Shown here piece after piece: positions 17,664 to 25,581 of a DNA stretch of 64,000 bases. Under the pieces are notes generated by a model. It was not told the DNA's origin, searched no databases, and saw only the letters and a program-made list of their open reading frames with translations. How positions within the stretch are numbered: the stretch's first letter is position 1; the number at the start of each line of letters is the position of its first letter. A program made the position numbers and the translations under genes. Source of the stretch: Planctomycetota bacterium (GTDB lineage Bacteria > Planctomycetota > PLA2 > JAEUHO01); the NCBI GenBank assembly GCA_020631815.1, contig JACKGW010000003.1:186001-250000 (forward strand). Reading direction: 5' to 3'.

Positions 17664-18251
17664 CTACCGGGGCGCGAGGAAGTCGAAGGGGCTCTCGGCC
17701 GGGGCCGGCGGCGGCGGCTCGACGATGCGCGGGCTCTCGCCGGGCTCCATGCCGTGCTGGCGACGCCAGACGTCGCTCACGTCGTTGGGCAGGAAGAACA
17801 TCTCGATGCGGCGATTGATGAGGCCTTCCATCTCGACGTTGCGCGTGTCGTCGCTCCAGTCGGCGGCCATGGGGTTGCCCGGGTCGCGCATGTCGGCGTT
17901 GATCTGGCGGACGACGTTGGTCTCGGTGCGGAAGTACCCCGCGCGCCCGGTGACCGGGAAGATGCGCACGGTGGCCCGATCGCGGTACCCATCGCGCGAG
18001 AACGGCGACATCGACGAGCGCCAGTGCGTCACGAGCACGCCGCTCTGCGGCGACGAGTTGTCGTCGTCCACGGTCATCCCCTGCTCACGCAACACCTGCC
18101 ACGCCGTCTGGTAGACGGTGTACTGGCTGGGCGCCGGGAAGCCGTCCGAGCGGACAGCCCCCTCCACCTGGCCGCTGCCACCCGACTGGCAGCCGGGCAG
18201 CGCAAGGAGGACGAACGACAGGGCCACGGGGGCAAGGCGGTGCAAACGCAT
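17664..18251 (-). CDS. Lipoprotein of unknown function
   Basis: 195 residues with a clear lipoprotein signal ending LLALPGC (Cys21). The start at 18251 is supported by a strong GGAGGGTGA motif 5 to 13 nt upstream; the frame extends further but lacks such a site. The mature part contains conserved-looking aromatic and charged residues (YTVYQTAWQVLREQGMTVDDD) and a Pro-rich C-terminus. No family recognised. Copy B1 of the 102-bp repeat begins about 46 bp upstream of the start. Confidence 0.75.
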   Translation of the reverse strand: MRLHRLAPVALSFVLLALPGCQSGGSGQVEGAVRSDGFPAPSQYTVYQTAWQVLREQGMTVDDDNSSPQSGVLVTHWRSSMSPFSRDGYRDRATVRIFPVTGRAGYFRTETNVVRQINADMRDPGNPMAADWSDDTRNVEMEGLINRRIEMFFLPNDVSDVWRRQHGMEPGESPRIVEPPPPAPAESPFDFLAPR

Positions 18252-18297
18252 GGCGTCACCCTCCGCCTCGCCGGTCACGTCAGCGTCACTCGCCGCG

Positions 18298-18399
18298 GCG
18301 ATGGGGTGTCCAGTGCCCACCGTGGGCGGCACCGCGAGCGGCGACGGCGCCGAGCCCAGGAATCAGGGCCCCGAACCACGCCGGAATTCCGGCGCGGCG
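18298..18399 (+). repeat. 102-bp repeat B, copy 1
   Basis: Begins GCGATGGGGTG and ends in the perfect palindrome CGCCGGAATTCCGGCG plus CGGCG. Aligned without gaps to copy 2 (20093-20194), the final 38 to 39 nt are identical and the middle is diverged. It is non-coding and lies upstream of the lipoprotein gene. Confidence 0.8.
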
Positions 18400-18401
18400 C
18401 C

Positions 18402-18440
18402 GGCGGCATGCCGCCGGGGCGATCGCGGCGGCATGCCGCC
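18402..18440. repeat. Two GGCGGCATGCCGCC palindromes next to repeat B1
   Basis: The perfect 14-nt palindrome GGCGGCATGCCGCC occurs at 18402-18415 and again at 18427-18440. The same 14-mer recurs at 20040-20053 and 21974-21987, always in gaps of this gene cluster. Confidence 0.8.
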
Positions 18441-18480
18441 GGGCTTGGGGCCAGCAGGCGGCGGGACTCCGCCGCTCGCG

Positions 18481-18506
18481 CCCGGGTGAGCCCGGGTGAG
18501 CCCGGT
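18481..18506. repeat. Short tandem repeat CCCGGGTGAG
   Basis: Two full copies and a partial third of CCCGGGTGAG, in the 3' flank of the next gene. Probably replication slippage; no function suggested. Confidence 0.7.
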
Positions 18507-18542
18507 CAGTGGTGAGGGGCTGCCCTGGCACCGCACTGCGAG

Positions 18543-20015
18543 TCAGTCCCCCTCCGCCAAGGCTGCGCGAAGAGGTCCGCACAGCAGACGGCGGCCGCTG
18601 GCGCCAGACGCCGCGAATGCCCTTCGAAGATGGCCCCAGGCGTCGTCCCCCGGCGCGAGTCGGGCGATGACGCGGGCGATCTCCTCCTGCGTGCTGTCCG
18701 GCATCGTCGAGAGCTCGCGAGCCCAGGTCAGGGCCCATACGGACACGTCGTCACCCGCCGAGGCGCCGGAGAGCACGGCTCGCATGGGCGCTTCGTCGCG
18801 CATGAGGCGCCAGGTGGCCAGCGCCGCCAGGGCAACCGCGTCCTCGTCCTCGGTCGCGAGCTGGCCGCGAAGGAGCGAGCGCACGGAAGGCGCATCCAGG
18901 GGATGGTGCAACACCGCGCGCGTAGCCTCGTACTGCGCGCTCGGTCGGACGGCGTGATCCAGCTCACGAACCTGACGTGCGCCCGAGCGACCGTGCTGCA
19001 GCATGATCCTCAGGCGTTCCAAGTCACCCGCTGCATTCGGGCCCGATGCCTCCTCGATCGCGACAAGGATTGCGTCGCCCAGGGTCGCCATCTCCCGAAG
19101 CGCGCGCAGGGCGCCCAGAGCGATCTCGGGTCGCGATCCGTTGGCCCACGTAACCAGCAGCTGCTGCGTGTCGTCCGACGCGCCGTCGACCTTGGCGAGG
19201 CACCGGGGGAGCCACGTCGCCAGCTGCTCGATGTTGCCCTTGGCAAGCTCGCGAAACCAAGGCGCCAGGGAGCCGTCACGCGCATCCAGGTGGTACAGCG
19301 CGACGAGCGCGCTCTCCCGCTCCTCGCGCCGCGGATCCGCCGCCCACTGCATGAGCGATGCCACCGACCCTTCGGACAAGTCGGCGCGGCTTCGCACGCG
19401 GTTGGCCGCCATGACCGAGGTCCTCGTGTCTCCGTGGGCAAGAGCCCTCTCGAGCACCTGCGCCCGAACATCGGCATCGACCATGTGGCTTCCGGGCACC
19501 AAGGCTCGAACGGCTAGCCAGGCCCACTCCGTAGTGGCCATCGCGAGGAGCTCTTGTTCGTGGCCGCCATGCACGTACGCGAGCAAGGCGCGCTGGTGGG
19601 CGCCGAGCTCCGTCTCGGGTGCATTGAGTCCCGCCATCGGACCCGCGGCCGGATCGACATCGAGCGAGCCAGCCATGCGGAGCCTGATGACACGATCGAA
19701 CATGTCCTTGCACGTGCCGACATCGCCGAGGGCCGCGGCAAGCTCCGCTCCCTGCAACGATTCACGGCACTCGCACTCGCTCCAGGCGAGCGCTGCGGGC
19801 CCTGACGCTGGCCGACCGTCCTCCAGACCGGCCCGCCCCGCGAGGCCCGGCTGGGTCAGGAGCCTCGACACCTTCAGATCGTTGCTGACCGCGTCGCCTG
19901 CCGGAATCGACTCTGCTGCGTCCTCCGACCATCCCCCCCGCAACGCAGCAGCCAAGGCCGCGGCCACACCCACCGAAGCAACGAGGAGCAGGCCGCGAGC
20001 GGTGAGGGGTGGCAC
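18543..20015 (-). CDS. Exported alpha-helical repeat protein of unknown function
   Basis: 490 residues from a GTG at 20015, which opens directly onto a hydrophobic signal or anchor (LTARGLLLVASVGVAAALAAAL). The rest is almost entirely helical, with HEAT-like helix pairs between about residues 150 and 480 (for example RPEIALGALRALREMATLG and DEDAVALAALATWRLMRDEAP). No catalytic motif seen. The open frame continues 178 codons upstream through repeat B2; that part is Arg-rich shadow. Neighbours are also exported unknowns. Confidence 0.7.
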   Translation of the reverse strand: MPPLTARGLLLVASVGVAAALAAALRGGWSEDAAESIPAGDAVSNDLKVSRLLTQPGLAGRAGLEDGRPASGPAALAWSECECRESLQGAELAAALGDVGTCKDMFDRVIRLRMAGSLDVDPAAGPMAGLNAPETELGAHQRALLAYVHGGHEQELLAMATTEWAWLAVRALVPGSHMVDADVRAQVLERALAHGDTRTSVMAANRVRSRADLSEGSVASLMQWAADPRREERESALVALYHLDARDGSLAPWFRELAKGNIEQLATWLPRCLAKVDGASDDTQQLLVTWANGSRPEIALGALRALREMATLGDAILVAIEEASGPNAAGDLERLRIMLQHGRSGARQVRELDHAVRPSAQYEATRAVLHHPLDAPSVRSLLRGQLATEDEDAVALAALATWRLMRDEAPMRAVLSGASAGDDVSVWALTWARELSTMPDSTQEEIARVIARLAPGDDAWGHLRRAFAASGASGRRLLCGPLRAALAEGD

Positions 20016-20039
20016 GTGGCAGAAGAGTACGCGGTCGCC

Positions 20040-20090
20040 GGCGGCATGCCGCCGCGGCGGGAGCTGAGGCGCGGCGGCATCCCGCCGCCT
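20040..20090. repeat. GGCGGCATGCCGCC palindrome and degenerate partner
   Basis: A perfect 14-mer at 20040-20053 is followed by a near copy with one change (GGCGGCATCCCGCCGCC) ending at 20089. Both lie between the start of the helical-repeat protein gene and repeat B2. Confidence 0.7.
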
Positions 20091-20092
20091 CT

Positions 20093-20194
20093 GCGATGGG
20101 GTGCTGAGTGCCCACCGGAGGGCGCCGCATTGGCCGCGGCGACGCCGACCCCTGAAATCAGGGCCCCGAACCACGCCGGAATTCCGGCGCGGCG
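20093..20194 (+). repeat. 102-bp repeat B, copy 2
   Basis: Same length and orientation as copy 1, beginning GCGATGGGGTG and sharing the last 38 to 39 nt exactly, including the EcoRI-containing palindrome. It lies 78 bp upstream of the minus-strand start at 20015. Confidence 0.8.
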
Positions 20195-20209
20195 GCGAGC
20201 GCCTGCCAC

Positions 20210-21835
20210 CTACTCGCGATTCACGGCCAGGACGGTGCGGGAGCCTGCCCGTACCTCCACGTGTCCGGCTTCCAGGAGATCGCCGCGGACGGAGGCGCGG
20301 TAGGCCCACGCGCCGGCGGGGACGAAGAAGGTGTGACTTCCCGCCTCGACACCGGCCGTGACGCGACGCTCCGGGAATGTCAGCTGCAGGAGGAACGCGC
20401 CGCTGGTCCATCCCGCGACGTCCAGCCTGCCGAACGCCGGCATCTCCACCTGGACGGGCACCGTGGTCGGTCCGGTGTGGACGAGGCTCCCCTCCCAACT
20501 GAGCGCGTACTGCGAGATGGCGCCGCTGGGGAACACGCGAACGCGCCACGCGCCCTCGGGCAGCTCGGTCTCGAAGATCCCCGGCTCCTTCGTGGGCTTC
20601 AGCGCCCGTACGTGCTGCTCACCGGAGCGCATGGCGGTCACGTTGAACGTGCAAGCCAACGAGGTGGCAGAGGGAATGGCGAAGCGGCAGGTGTGAACGG
20701 GCAGGGGATCCAGCTCGACGAGCTGCTCGACGATGGCGGCGCCGGGGGGGATCGTGAAGCTGATCGCCGCAGGAGCGTAGCCGAACGCTTGGATGCGAGC
20801 GGGGATCTCTGCAAGTCTGCCCTGCCGCAGGGCGCTCCCCACGCGTGCCAGGGCGACATGCCCGAGACCTTCCGTGCACGGGAAGCCCGTGCTGAGCTTG
20901 CCCTCGACCTGCATCCGCACGCGCGCCGCGGGCACCGGCTGGTGGCTACTCGAGTCCACCACCCGGAGGCGCAGCTGCAGGCTGCGCTCGGCAACGAGCT
21001 CGACGCCCTCGCTGGGTGCGTCGATACCCGGGCGTGAGGCAGGGACGAAGCTCCACGCCATGTCCGAGGTCGTAAGGAAGTAGTGGTTCTCCGCCAGGCC
21101 GGAGAGGGCGAAGCTCCCGTCCCCTGCCGTGACGGCGCGGGCCTCCTCGAAGTTGAATGACGAGTAGAGGTACTCCTCCGTGTCGTACCCCGTGGACGTC
21201 TTGACGCCCGGCGACCTACGTCGGCGGCGAGCGACGACTTCGAGGCCATGCACGGGCTCGCCGTCTGCGGTCGTCACCCGTCCTGAGATCTGAAGCCCCG
21301 GATCCGCGAGCAGCGAGACCTGCAGCACCTGACCGCGCTTGAGACTCCCCTCGACGACGACCTTGCGATGCGCGGGCCCCGCAATGCCGACGCTGACGCG
21401 GAGCTCCGCTTGTCCCGCGAACCACTTGTCGGGAACCGGGATCTCGACGACATCCGCCTCCATGGGCTGCCGACGGGTGACCGGTTCGCCCGTCTCGCCG
21501 TCAGCCGCCACGAAGGCCGTGATCGAGGCGAGCTCCGCGGCACCCGTACACGTGACGCGGACCCGAGAGCGGGCGAGCGGAACTGGCGAGCCCTCCGCTT
21601 CGGGACCAGGGGGCGCGTCAGCTGCCTTCGGCTGCAGCCCTGTACCTCGAAGCGACACCGCTGGCGCCCCCTCGTTACCCCGGTCTTCGGCGGCCGAACC
21701 GCCCGAGGGTGTGGCCTCGTCCGTGTCGGAGGTCGAGGGGGACACATCGGGGCCCGGTGCAAAGACGTGCAGTGCCAGGGCGACGACCAGCAGCAGTCCA
21801 ACGAGTGCGAGCGGTCGGCGGCGGTGCCAGAGCAC
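20210..21835 (-). CDS. Membrane-anchored protein with carboxypeptidase-regulatory-like domains
   Basis: 541 residues. An N-terminal anchor (ALVGLLLVVALALHVFA, about residues 9-25) is followed by a Ser/Gly/Pro-rich linker to about residue 75 and then beta-sandwich domains. SGRVTTADGEPVHGLEVVARRR (about 180-200), then GDGSFALSGLAENHY, is a typical carboxypeptidase-regulatory-like (CarboxypepD_reg) pattern. Further Ig-like beta stretches continue to the end. Such proteins are periplasmic or surface modules; partner unknown. The 15 bp after its stop contact repeat B2. Confidence 0.75.
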   Translation of the reverse strand: MLWHRRRPLALVGLLLVVALALHVFAPGPDVSPSTSDTDEATPSGGSAAEDRGNEGAPAVSLRGTGLQPKAADAPPGPEAEGSPVPLARSRVRVTCTGAAELASITAFVAADGETGEPVTRRQPMEADVVEIPVPDKWFAGQAELRVSVGIAGPAHRKVVVEGSLKRGQVLQVSLLADPGLQISGRVTTADGEPVHGLEVVARRRRRSPGVKTSTGYDTEEYLYSSFNFEEARAVTAGDGSFALSGLAENHYFLTTSDMAWSFVPASRPGIDAPSEGVELVAERSLQLRLRVVDSSSHQPVPAARVRMQVEGKLSTGFPCTEGLGHVALARVGSALRQGRLAEIPARIQAFGYAPAAISFTIPPGAAIVEQLVELDPLPVHTCRFAIPSATSLACTFNVTAMRSGEQHVRALKPTKEPGIFETELPEGAWRVRVFPSGAISQYALSWEGSLVHTGPTTVPVQVEMPAFGRLDVAGWTSGAFLLQLTFPERRVTAGVEAGSHTFFVPAGAWAYRASVRGDLLEAGHVEVRAGSRTVLAVNRE

Positions 21836-21951
21836 GTCAGCTCCCCATCGCTCGGTGAGGCTGGGCCGTCCGCCTCGGCGAGGACCCTACGGTACGTCAG
21901 ATGGCTTCCGCCCGGCGTGCCGCCCCAAGCTCTGAACTCCAGGCTGCCGAG

Positions 21952-21987
21952 GACGCCTGAACTCCGGCGCAGCGGCGGCATGCCGCC
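21952..21987. repeat. Degenerate third copy of repeat B tail with palindrome
   Basis: GACGCCTGAACTCCGGCGCAGC matches the repeat B tail CACGCCGGAATTCCGGCGCGGC at 17 of 22 positions and runs straight into GGCGGCATGCCGCC (21974-21987). A related CTGAACTCCAGGC lies just before it. The segment is upstream of the gene ending at 20210. Confidence 0.55.
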
Positions 21988-22032
21988 GGCCTCGCGGCCA
22001 GCCGGCGGCGCAACCGACACCGTACGCGCGCG

Positions 22033-22878
22033 TCACTTCGCCCGCGGGTCGAGCGCCCGGCGTAAGCCGTCGCCGAGGAGGTTGAAGCCGAGGACGGTGA
22101 TCGCGATGGCGACGCCGGGGGGCACGATCACCCACTGCTCGCGGCCGGTGGCGTAGCGGTAGCCGTCCTTGAGCATGACGCCCCACTCTGCCACGCGGGC
22201 CTCGGGGCCGAGGCCGAGGAACGACAGGCCGGCGGCAGCGAGGATGGCGTGGCCCACGCCGAGCGTGGCCAGCACGAGGATGGGTGCGAGGCAGTTGGGC
22301 AGGACTTGGCGCACGAGGATGCGCTGCGGCGAGAAGCCCATCGCCCGCGCGGCCGTCACGTACTCGAGTCCGCGCACCTGCAGGACCGACGCACGCACCT
22401 GACGCGCGACGGTGGGGACGGCGACGACCGCGACGGCCACGATGACCGTTCCGACCGTGCGCGCGTCGAGCAGTGCCGCGATGGCGATGGCCAGCACCAC
22501 GCTCGGGAACGCGAGCATCACGTCCACGATGCGCATGAGCACGGTGTCGACCTTGCCGCCTGCATAGCCGCTGATCGCGCCCAGGGGCACGCCCACCAGC
22601 AAGGCGAGCACCACCGAGGCCAAGCCGGTCATCAGCGAGATGCGCGCGCCGTAGAGCAGGCGCGAGAACACGTCGTAGCCGGTGCCGTCGGTACCTAGCG
22701 GGTGGTTGCCGCCGGGGGGCACGGGCTCGTAGACGCTGCGGTCGATCTCCTTGGGGCCCCAGGGCGCGAGGTTGGCACCTGCGGCCATGAGCACGACGAG
22801 ACCGACGAGCACGAGGCCGACGAGGGCGCCCTTGTCGCGGAGCAAGCGGCGCAGGGGGCCGGCGCGGCGCCCCGTCAC
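22033..22878 (-). CDS. dppC: Dipeptide/oligopeptide ABC transporter permease, DppC type
   Basis: 281-residue inner-membrane permease. A first helix after an Arg-rich N-terminus is followed by the HPLGTDGTGYDVFSRLLYGAR loop typical of DppC/OppC. The BPD permease core follows, with the EAA loop ATAARAMGFSPQRILVRQVLPN (about residues 178-199), which contacts the ATPase. The GTG at 22878 overlaps the dppB stop as GTGA. No ATPase genes (dppD/dppF) are present in the window. Confidence 0.93.
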   Translation of the reverse strand: MTGRRAGPLRRLLRDKGALVGLVLVGLVVLMAAGANLAPWGPKEIDRSVYEPVPPGGNHPLGTDGTGYDVFSRLLYGARISLMTGLASVVLALLVGVPLGAISGYAGGKVDTVLMRIVDVMLAFPSVVLAIAIAALLDARTVGTVIVAVAVVAVPTVARQVRASVLQVRGLEYVTAARAMGFSPQRILVRQVLPNCLAPILVLATLGVGHAILAAAGLSFLGLGPEARVAEWGVMLKDGYRYATGREQWVIVPPGVAIAITVLGFNLLGDGLRRALDPRAK

Positions 22879-23894
22879 GACGACAGCCCCGTACGCAGCC
22901 GCGGGTCGATCCAGTGGTAGAGCAGGTCGACCACGAGGTTGACGACCACGAAGATCACGACGAACAGCAGCATGCAAGCCATCAGCACCGGGTAGTTGCG
23001 CTGGTCAGCCGCGTTGACCATGTAGGTGCCCATGCCGGGCCACGAGAAGACGGTCTCGGTGAGCACGGCGCCCGAGAGCAGCGTGCCCAGCTGCAAGCCC
23101 GTGATGGTGACCACGGGGATCAAGGCATTGCGCCGCACGTGGCGTCCGATCACCCGGCGCTCCGGCAAGCCCTTGGCGCGCGCGGTGGTGACGTAGTCGC
23201 GGCCCAGCTCTTCCAGCACCGCCGAGCGCGTCATGCGCGTGATGGTCGCCAGCGGGATCGTGGACAGAGCCAGCGCCGGCAGGGCGATGTGTTTCAACGC
23301 GCCGAGGAAGGCCGCGCCCTTCAAGCGCACGAGACTCTCGAACAGGAGGAAGTCGGTGTGGAACGTGGTGCCGGGGGCCACGTCCACGGAAGACCAGCCA
23401 CCGAACGGCAGCCAGTCGAGCCACACGCCAAACACGGCGATGAGCATCATCCCGAGCCAGAACACGGGGATCGACACCCCGAGAGAGCTGACGATCTGAC
23501 CCACCATGTCGAGCCATGTCCCCGGTCGAAGCGCCGAGCGCGTGCCCAGCCAGCTGCCAAGCAGGAACGCGATCCCCAGCGCCACGACGGCCAGCTCGAT
23601 CGTGGGCGGCAGCCGGCGCAGCACCACGTCGCCAACGTCTTCGTCGGTGCGCAAGTCGTGGCCGAAGTCGAGCTTCACCGCGCCACCCAGGAACGTGCCG
23701 AAGCGCTCCAAGAACGGACCGTCCAGGTTCAGGTCCTTGCGGCACTTGGCGAGCGCCTCAGGCGTGGTCGCCTGGCCCAGCTTCTCGCGGCACGGGTCGC
23801 CGGGGAACGACGTGACGATGGCGAAGACGAGGAACGACGCCGCCAGCAAGAGCGGCACCGCGAACAGCAGGCGGCGGATGGTGTAGACCAGCAT
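22875..23894 (-). CDS. dppB: Dipeptide/oligopeptide ABC transporter permease, DppB type
   Basis: 339-residue permease. It starts MLVYTIRRLLFAVPLLLAASFLVF, the standard DppB first helix. The periplasmic domain (about 35-100) carries FGHDLRTDEDVGDVVLRRLPPT, and the core has the EAA loop TTARAKGLPERRVIGRHVRRNALIPV. With DppC it forms the translocation pore. Nine bases separate its ATG from the stop of the binding-protein gene. Confidence 0.94.
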   Translation of the reverse strand: MLVYTIRRLLFAVPLLLAASFLVFAIVTSFPGDPCREKLGQATTPEALAKCRKDLNLDGPFLERFGTFLGGAVKLDFGHDLRTDEDVGDVVLRRLPPTIELAVVALGIAFLLGSWLGTRSALRPGTWLDMVGQIVSSLGVSIPVFWLGMMLIAVFGVWLDWLPFGGWSSVDVAPGTTFHTDFLLFESLVRLKGAAFLGALKHIALPALALSTIPLATITRMTRSAVLEELGRDYVTTARAKGLPERRVIGRHVRRNALIPVVTITGLQLGTLLSGAVLTETVFSWPGMGTYMVNAADQRNYPVLMACMLLFVVIFVVVNLVVDLLYHWIDPRLRTGLSS

Positions 23895-23903
23895 CCGGCC
23901 GGG

Positions 23904-25538
23904 TCAGTCCCCGGTGTCGTAGCCGGCTTCGCGCAGCAGCTTCTTGGCCGCCGCGATGGCCTTCGCGTGGCCCTCGGGGGTGGAGTGATCGGCCACGGGC
24001 TGCAGGGCGGCGTTGTGGCCGAACACCGTCGGCGGGACGGGGCTCGTGGCTTCCTGCGCCACCCCCTGATACGCCGCGCGCACGATGCGGGTCTTGTCGA
24101 TGGCCAGCTGCACGGCCTGGCGCACGCGCACGTCGTCAAACGGCGCCTTCGTCGTGTTCATCGCCAGGTAGGCCATGTTGAGGCCGGGCTCACGCACCAC
24201 GACGATGTCGGAGGCCGCCTCGAGCGGGTCCAAGGTCTGTGGCGCGATGTTGTCGATGAGGTCGGCCTGCTCGGCCGAGAGCAAGCGGCGGCTGCGCACC
24301 GTGGGATCGGCCGAGACGAGGAAGCGCACGGTCTCGAGCGCAGGCTTGCCCCCCCACCAGTCGTCGTTGCGCTCCAAGCGGATCTCGACGCCCGGGTCCC
24401 ACGACGTGAAGCGGAAGGGGCCCGTCCCCACGGGGCTACGGCGTGCCGCCTGCGGTCCCTGGTCCAGGTTGGCGGGGCTGGGGATGGACGTGTTGAACGC
24501 CGCGAGCATGGCCAAGAAGAACGGCGGGGCGGGCTCGGTCAGGCGGAACACGACGTCGAGTGGGCCCTCGCCCGGCTCGACTCGTTCGACGAAGCCGAAC
24601 AGGTCCTTCCAGTAGGCGAACTCGGCGTCGTCGTAGTGGTGCGGGTGCGTAGGGTCGCGCTGACGCTCGAACGCGTTGACAACGGCGGCGCCATCGCAGG
24701 GCGTTCCGTCGTGGAAGCGCACGCCGTCGCGGATGTGGAACGTCCAGAGGGTGCGCGCTTCGTCGTGATCCCAGGAGGCGGCGAGCGACGGCTCGACCTC
24801 GATGCTGCCGGGCTTGAAGCGCAGCAGCGTGTCGTACACCTGCTCGATGACCTTGCTGCTCTCGCCGTCCGTGGAGTCACCGGGGTCCAGCTTGACGCTG
24901 TCGGCGCCGCGCAAGTACACGAGCGTGCCGTCCTTCGGGCTCGGCACCGAGCGCAGCTGCGGGTGGTTCACCGGCTCCACCCCGATCTGTCCGAAGGGCG
25001 TGCGGAACGCGATCATCTTCTCGCCGTAGACCAGGGGCACCATCGGCGCGTCGCGCAGGATCAGCTGCTGGGCCTTCGCGTAGAGGCGCTCGCGCTCGGG
25101 CGCGTCGTCGGTGCGGCGGGCCTTGATCAACAGCTCGTGGACTTCCTCCGACGTGTAGAAGGAGATGTTGTTGGCGGAGCCGAGGCGCGCGTTGTCCTTG
25201 TCGAGCAGGACGTAGAGGAAGTTGTCGGCGTCGGGCACGTCGGCTGACCAGCCGAGCAAGGCCATCTGGTGGCGACCGTTCTGGACGGCCTCGAGATAGC
25301 TCGACCACTCCTCGGGGCGCACCTCCACCTCGAAGCCGATCTCTTCCAGCGAGGCGGCGACCTGCTTGGCCACGTCGACGGGCCACGGCATGTAGGGGCG
25401 GCTGTTGTTGCCGTGCTGCAGGACGACCTTGAGGTGCTTGCCCCCGTCCTCGCCGCAGCCGACCAAGGGCAGGGCCAGCGCGAGCAGGGCCACGAGGCCC
25501 AGCCATCCGGCCCTGGAGTCGACGGAGCGTGCGTGCAT
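23904..25538 (-). CDS. Peptide-binding lipoprotein, circularly permuted DppA-like protein
   Basis: 544 residues. Lipoprotein signal ends LPLVGC (Cys28). Residues about 34-195 match the canonical C-terminal part of DppA/OppA proteins: NSRPYMPWPVDVAKQVAASL, EWSSYLEAVQNGRHQMALLGW, DADNFLYVLLDKDNA, APMVPLVYGEK. Residues about 204-544 match the canonical N-terminal part: GTLVYLRGAD, VEPSLAASW, IRDGVRFHDG, SPVGTGPFRF, PGLNMAYLAMN, VRQAVQLAIDK, ending KKLLREAGYDTGD. The two parts are thus in reverse order, joined by a short PSPKD linker. A GGGAGGG site supports the ATG at 25538. It heads the dppBC operon, so it probably binds peptides. Confidence 0.9.
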   Translation of the reverse strand: MHARSVDSRAGWLGLVALLALALPLVGCGEDGGKHLKVVLQHGNNSRPYMPWPVDVAKQVAASLEEIGFEVEVRPEEWSSYLEAVQNGRHQMALLGWSADVPDADNFLYVLLDKDNARLGSANNISFYTSEEVHELLIKARRTDDAPERERLYAKAQQLILRDAPMVPLVYGEKMIAFRTPFGQIGVEPVNHPQLRSVPSPKDGTLVYLRGADSVKLDPGDSTDGESSKVIEQVYDTLLRFKPGSIEVEPSLAASWDHDEARTLWTFHIRDGVRFHDGTPCDGAAVVNAFERQRDPTHPHHYDDAEFAYWKDLFGFVERVEPGEGPLDVVFRLTEPAPPFFLAMLAAFNTSIPSPANLDQGPQAARRSPVGTGPFRFTSWDPGVEIRLERNDDWWGGKPALETVRFLVSADPTVRSRRLLSAEQADLIDNIAPQTLDPLEAASDIVVVREPGLNMAYLAMNTTKAPFDDVRVRQAVQLAIDKTRIVRAAYQGVAQEATSPVPPTVFGHNAALQPVADHSTPEGHAKAIAAAKKLLREAGYDTGD

Positions 25539-25581
25539 CGGGCCGGCCCTCCCGCCCGCGGCATCGCGGGCGCGGCGGATC

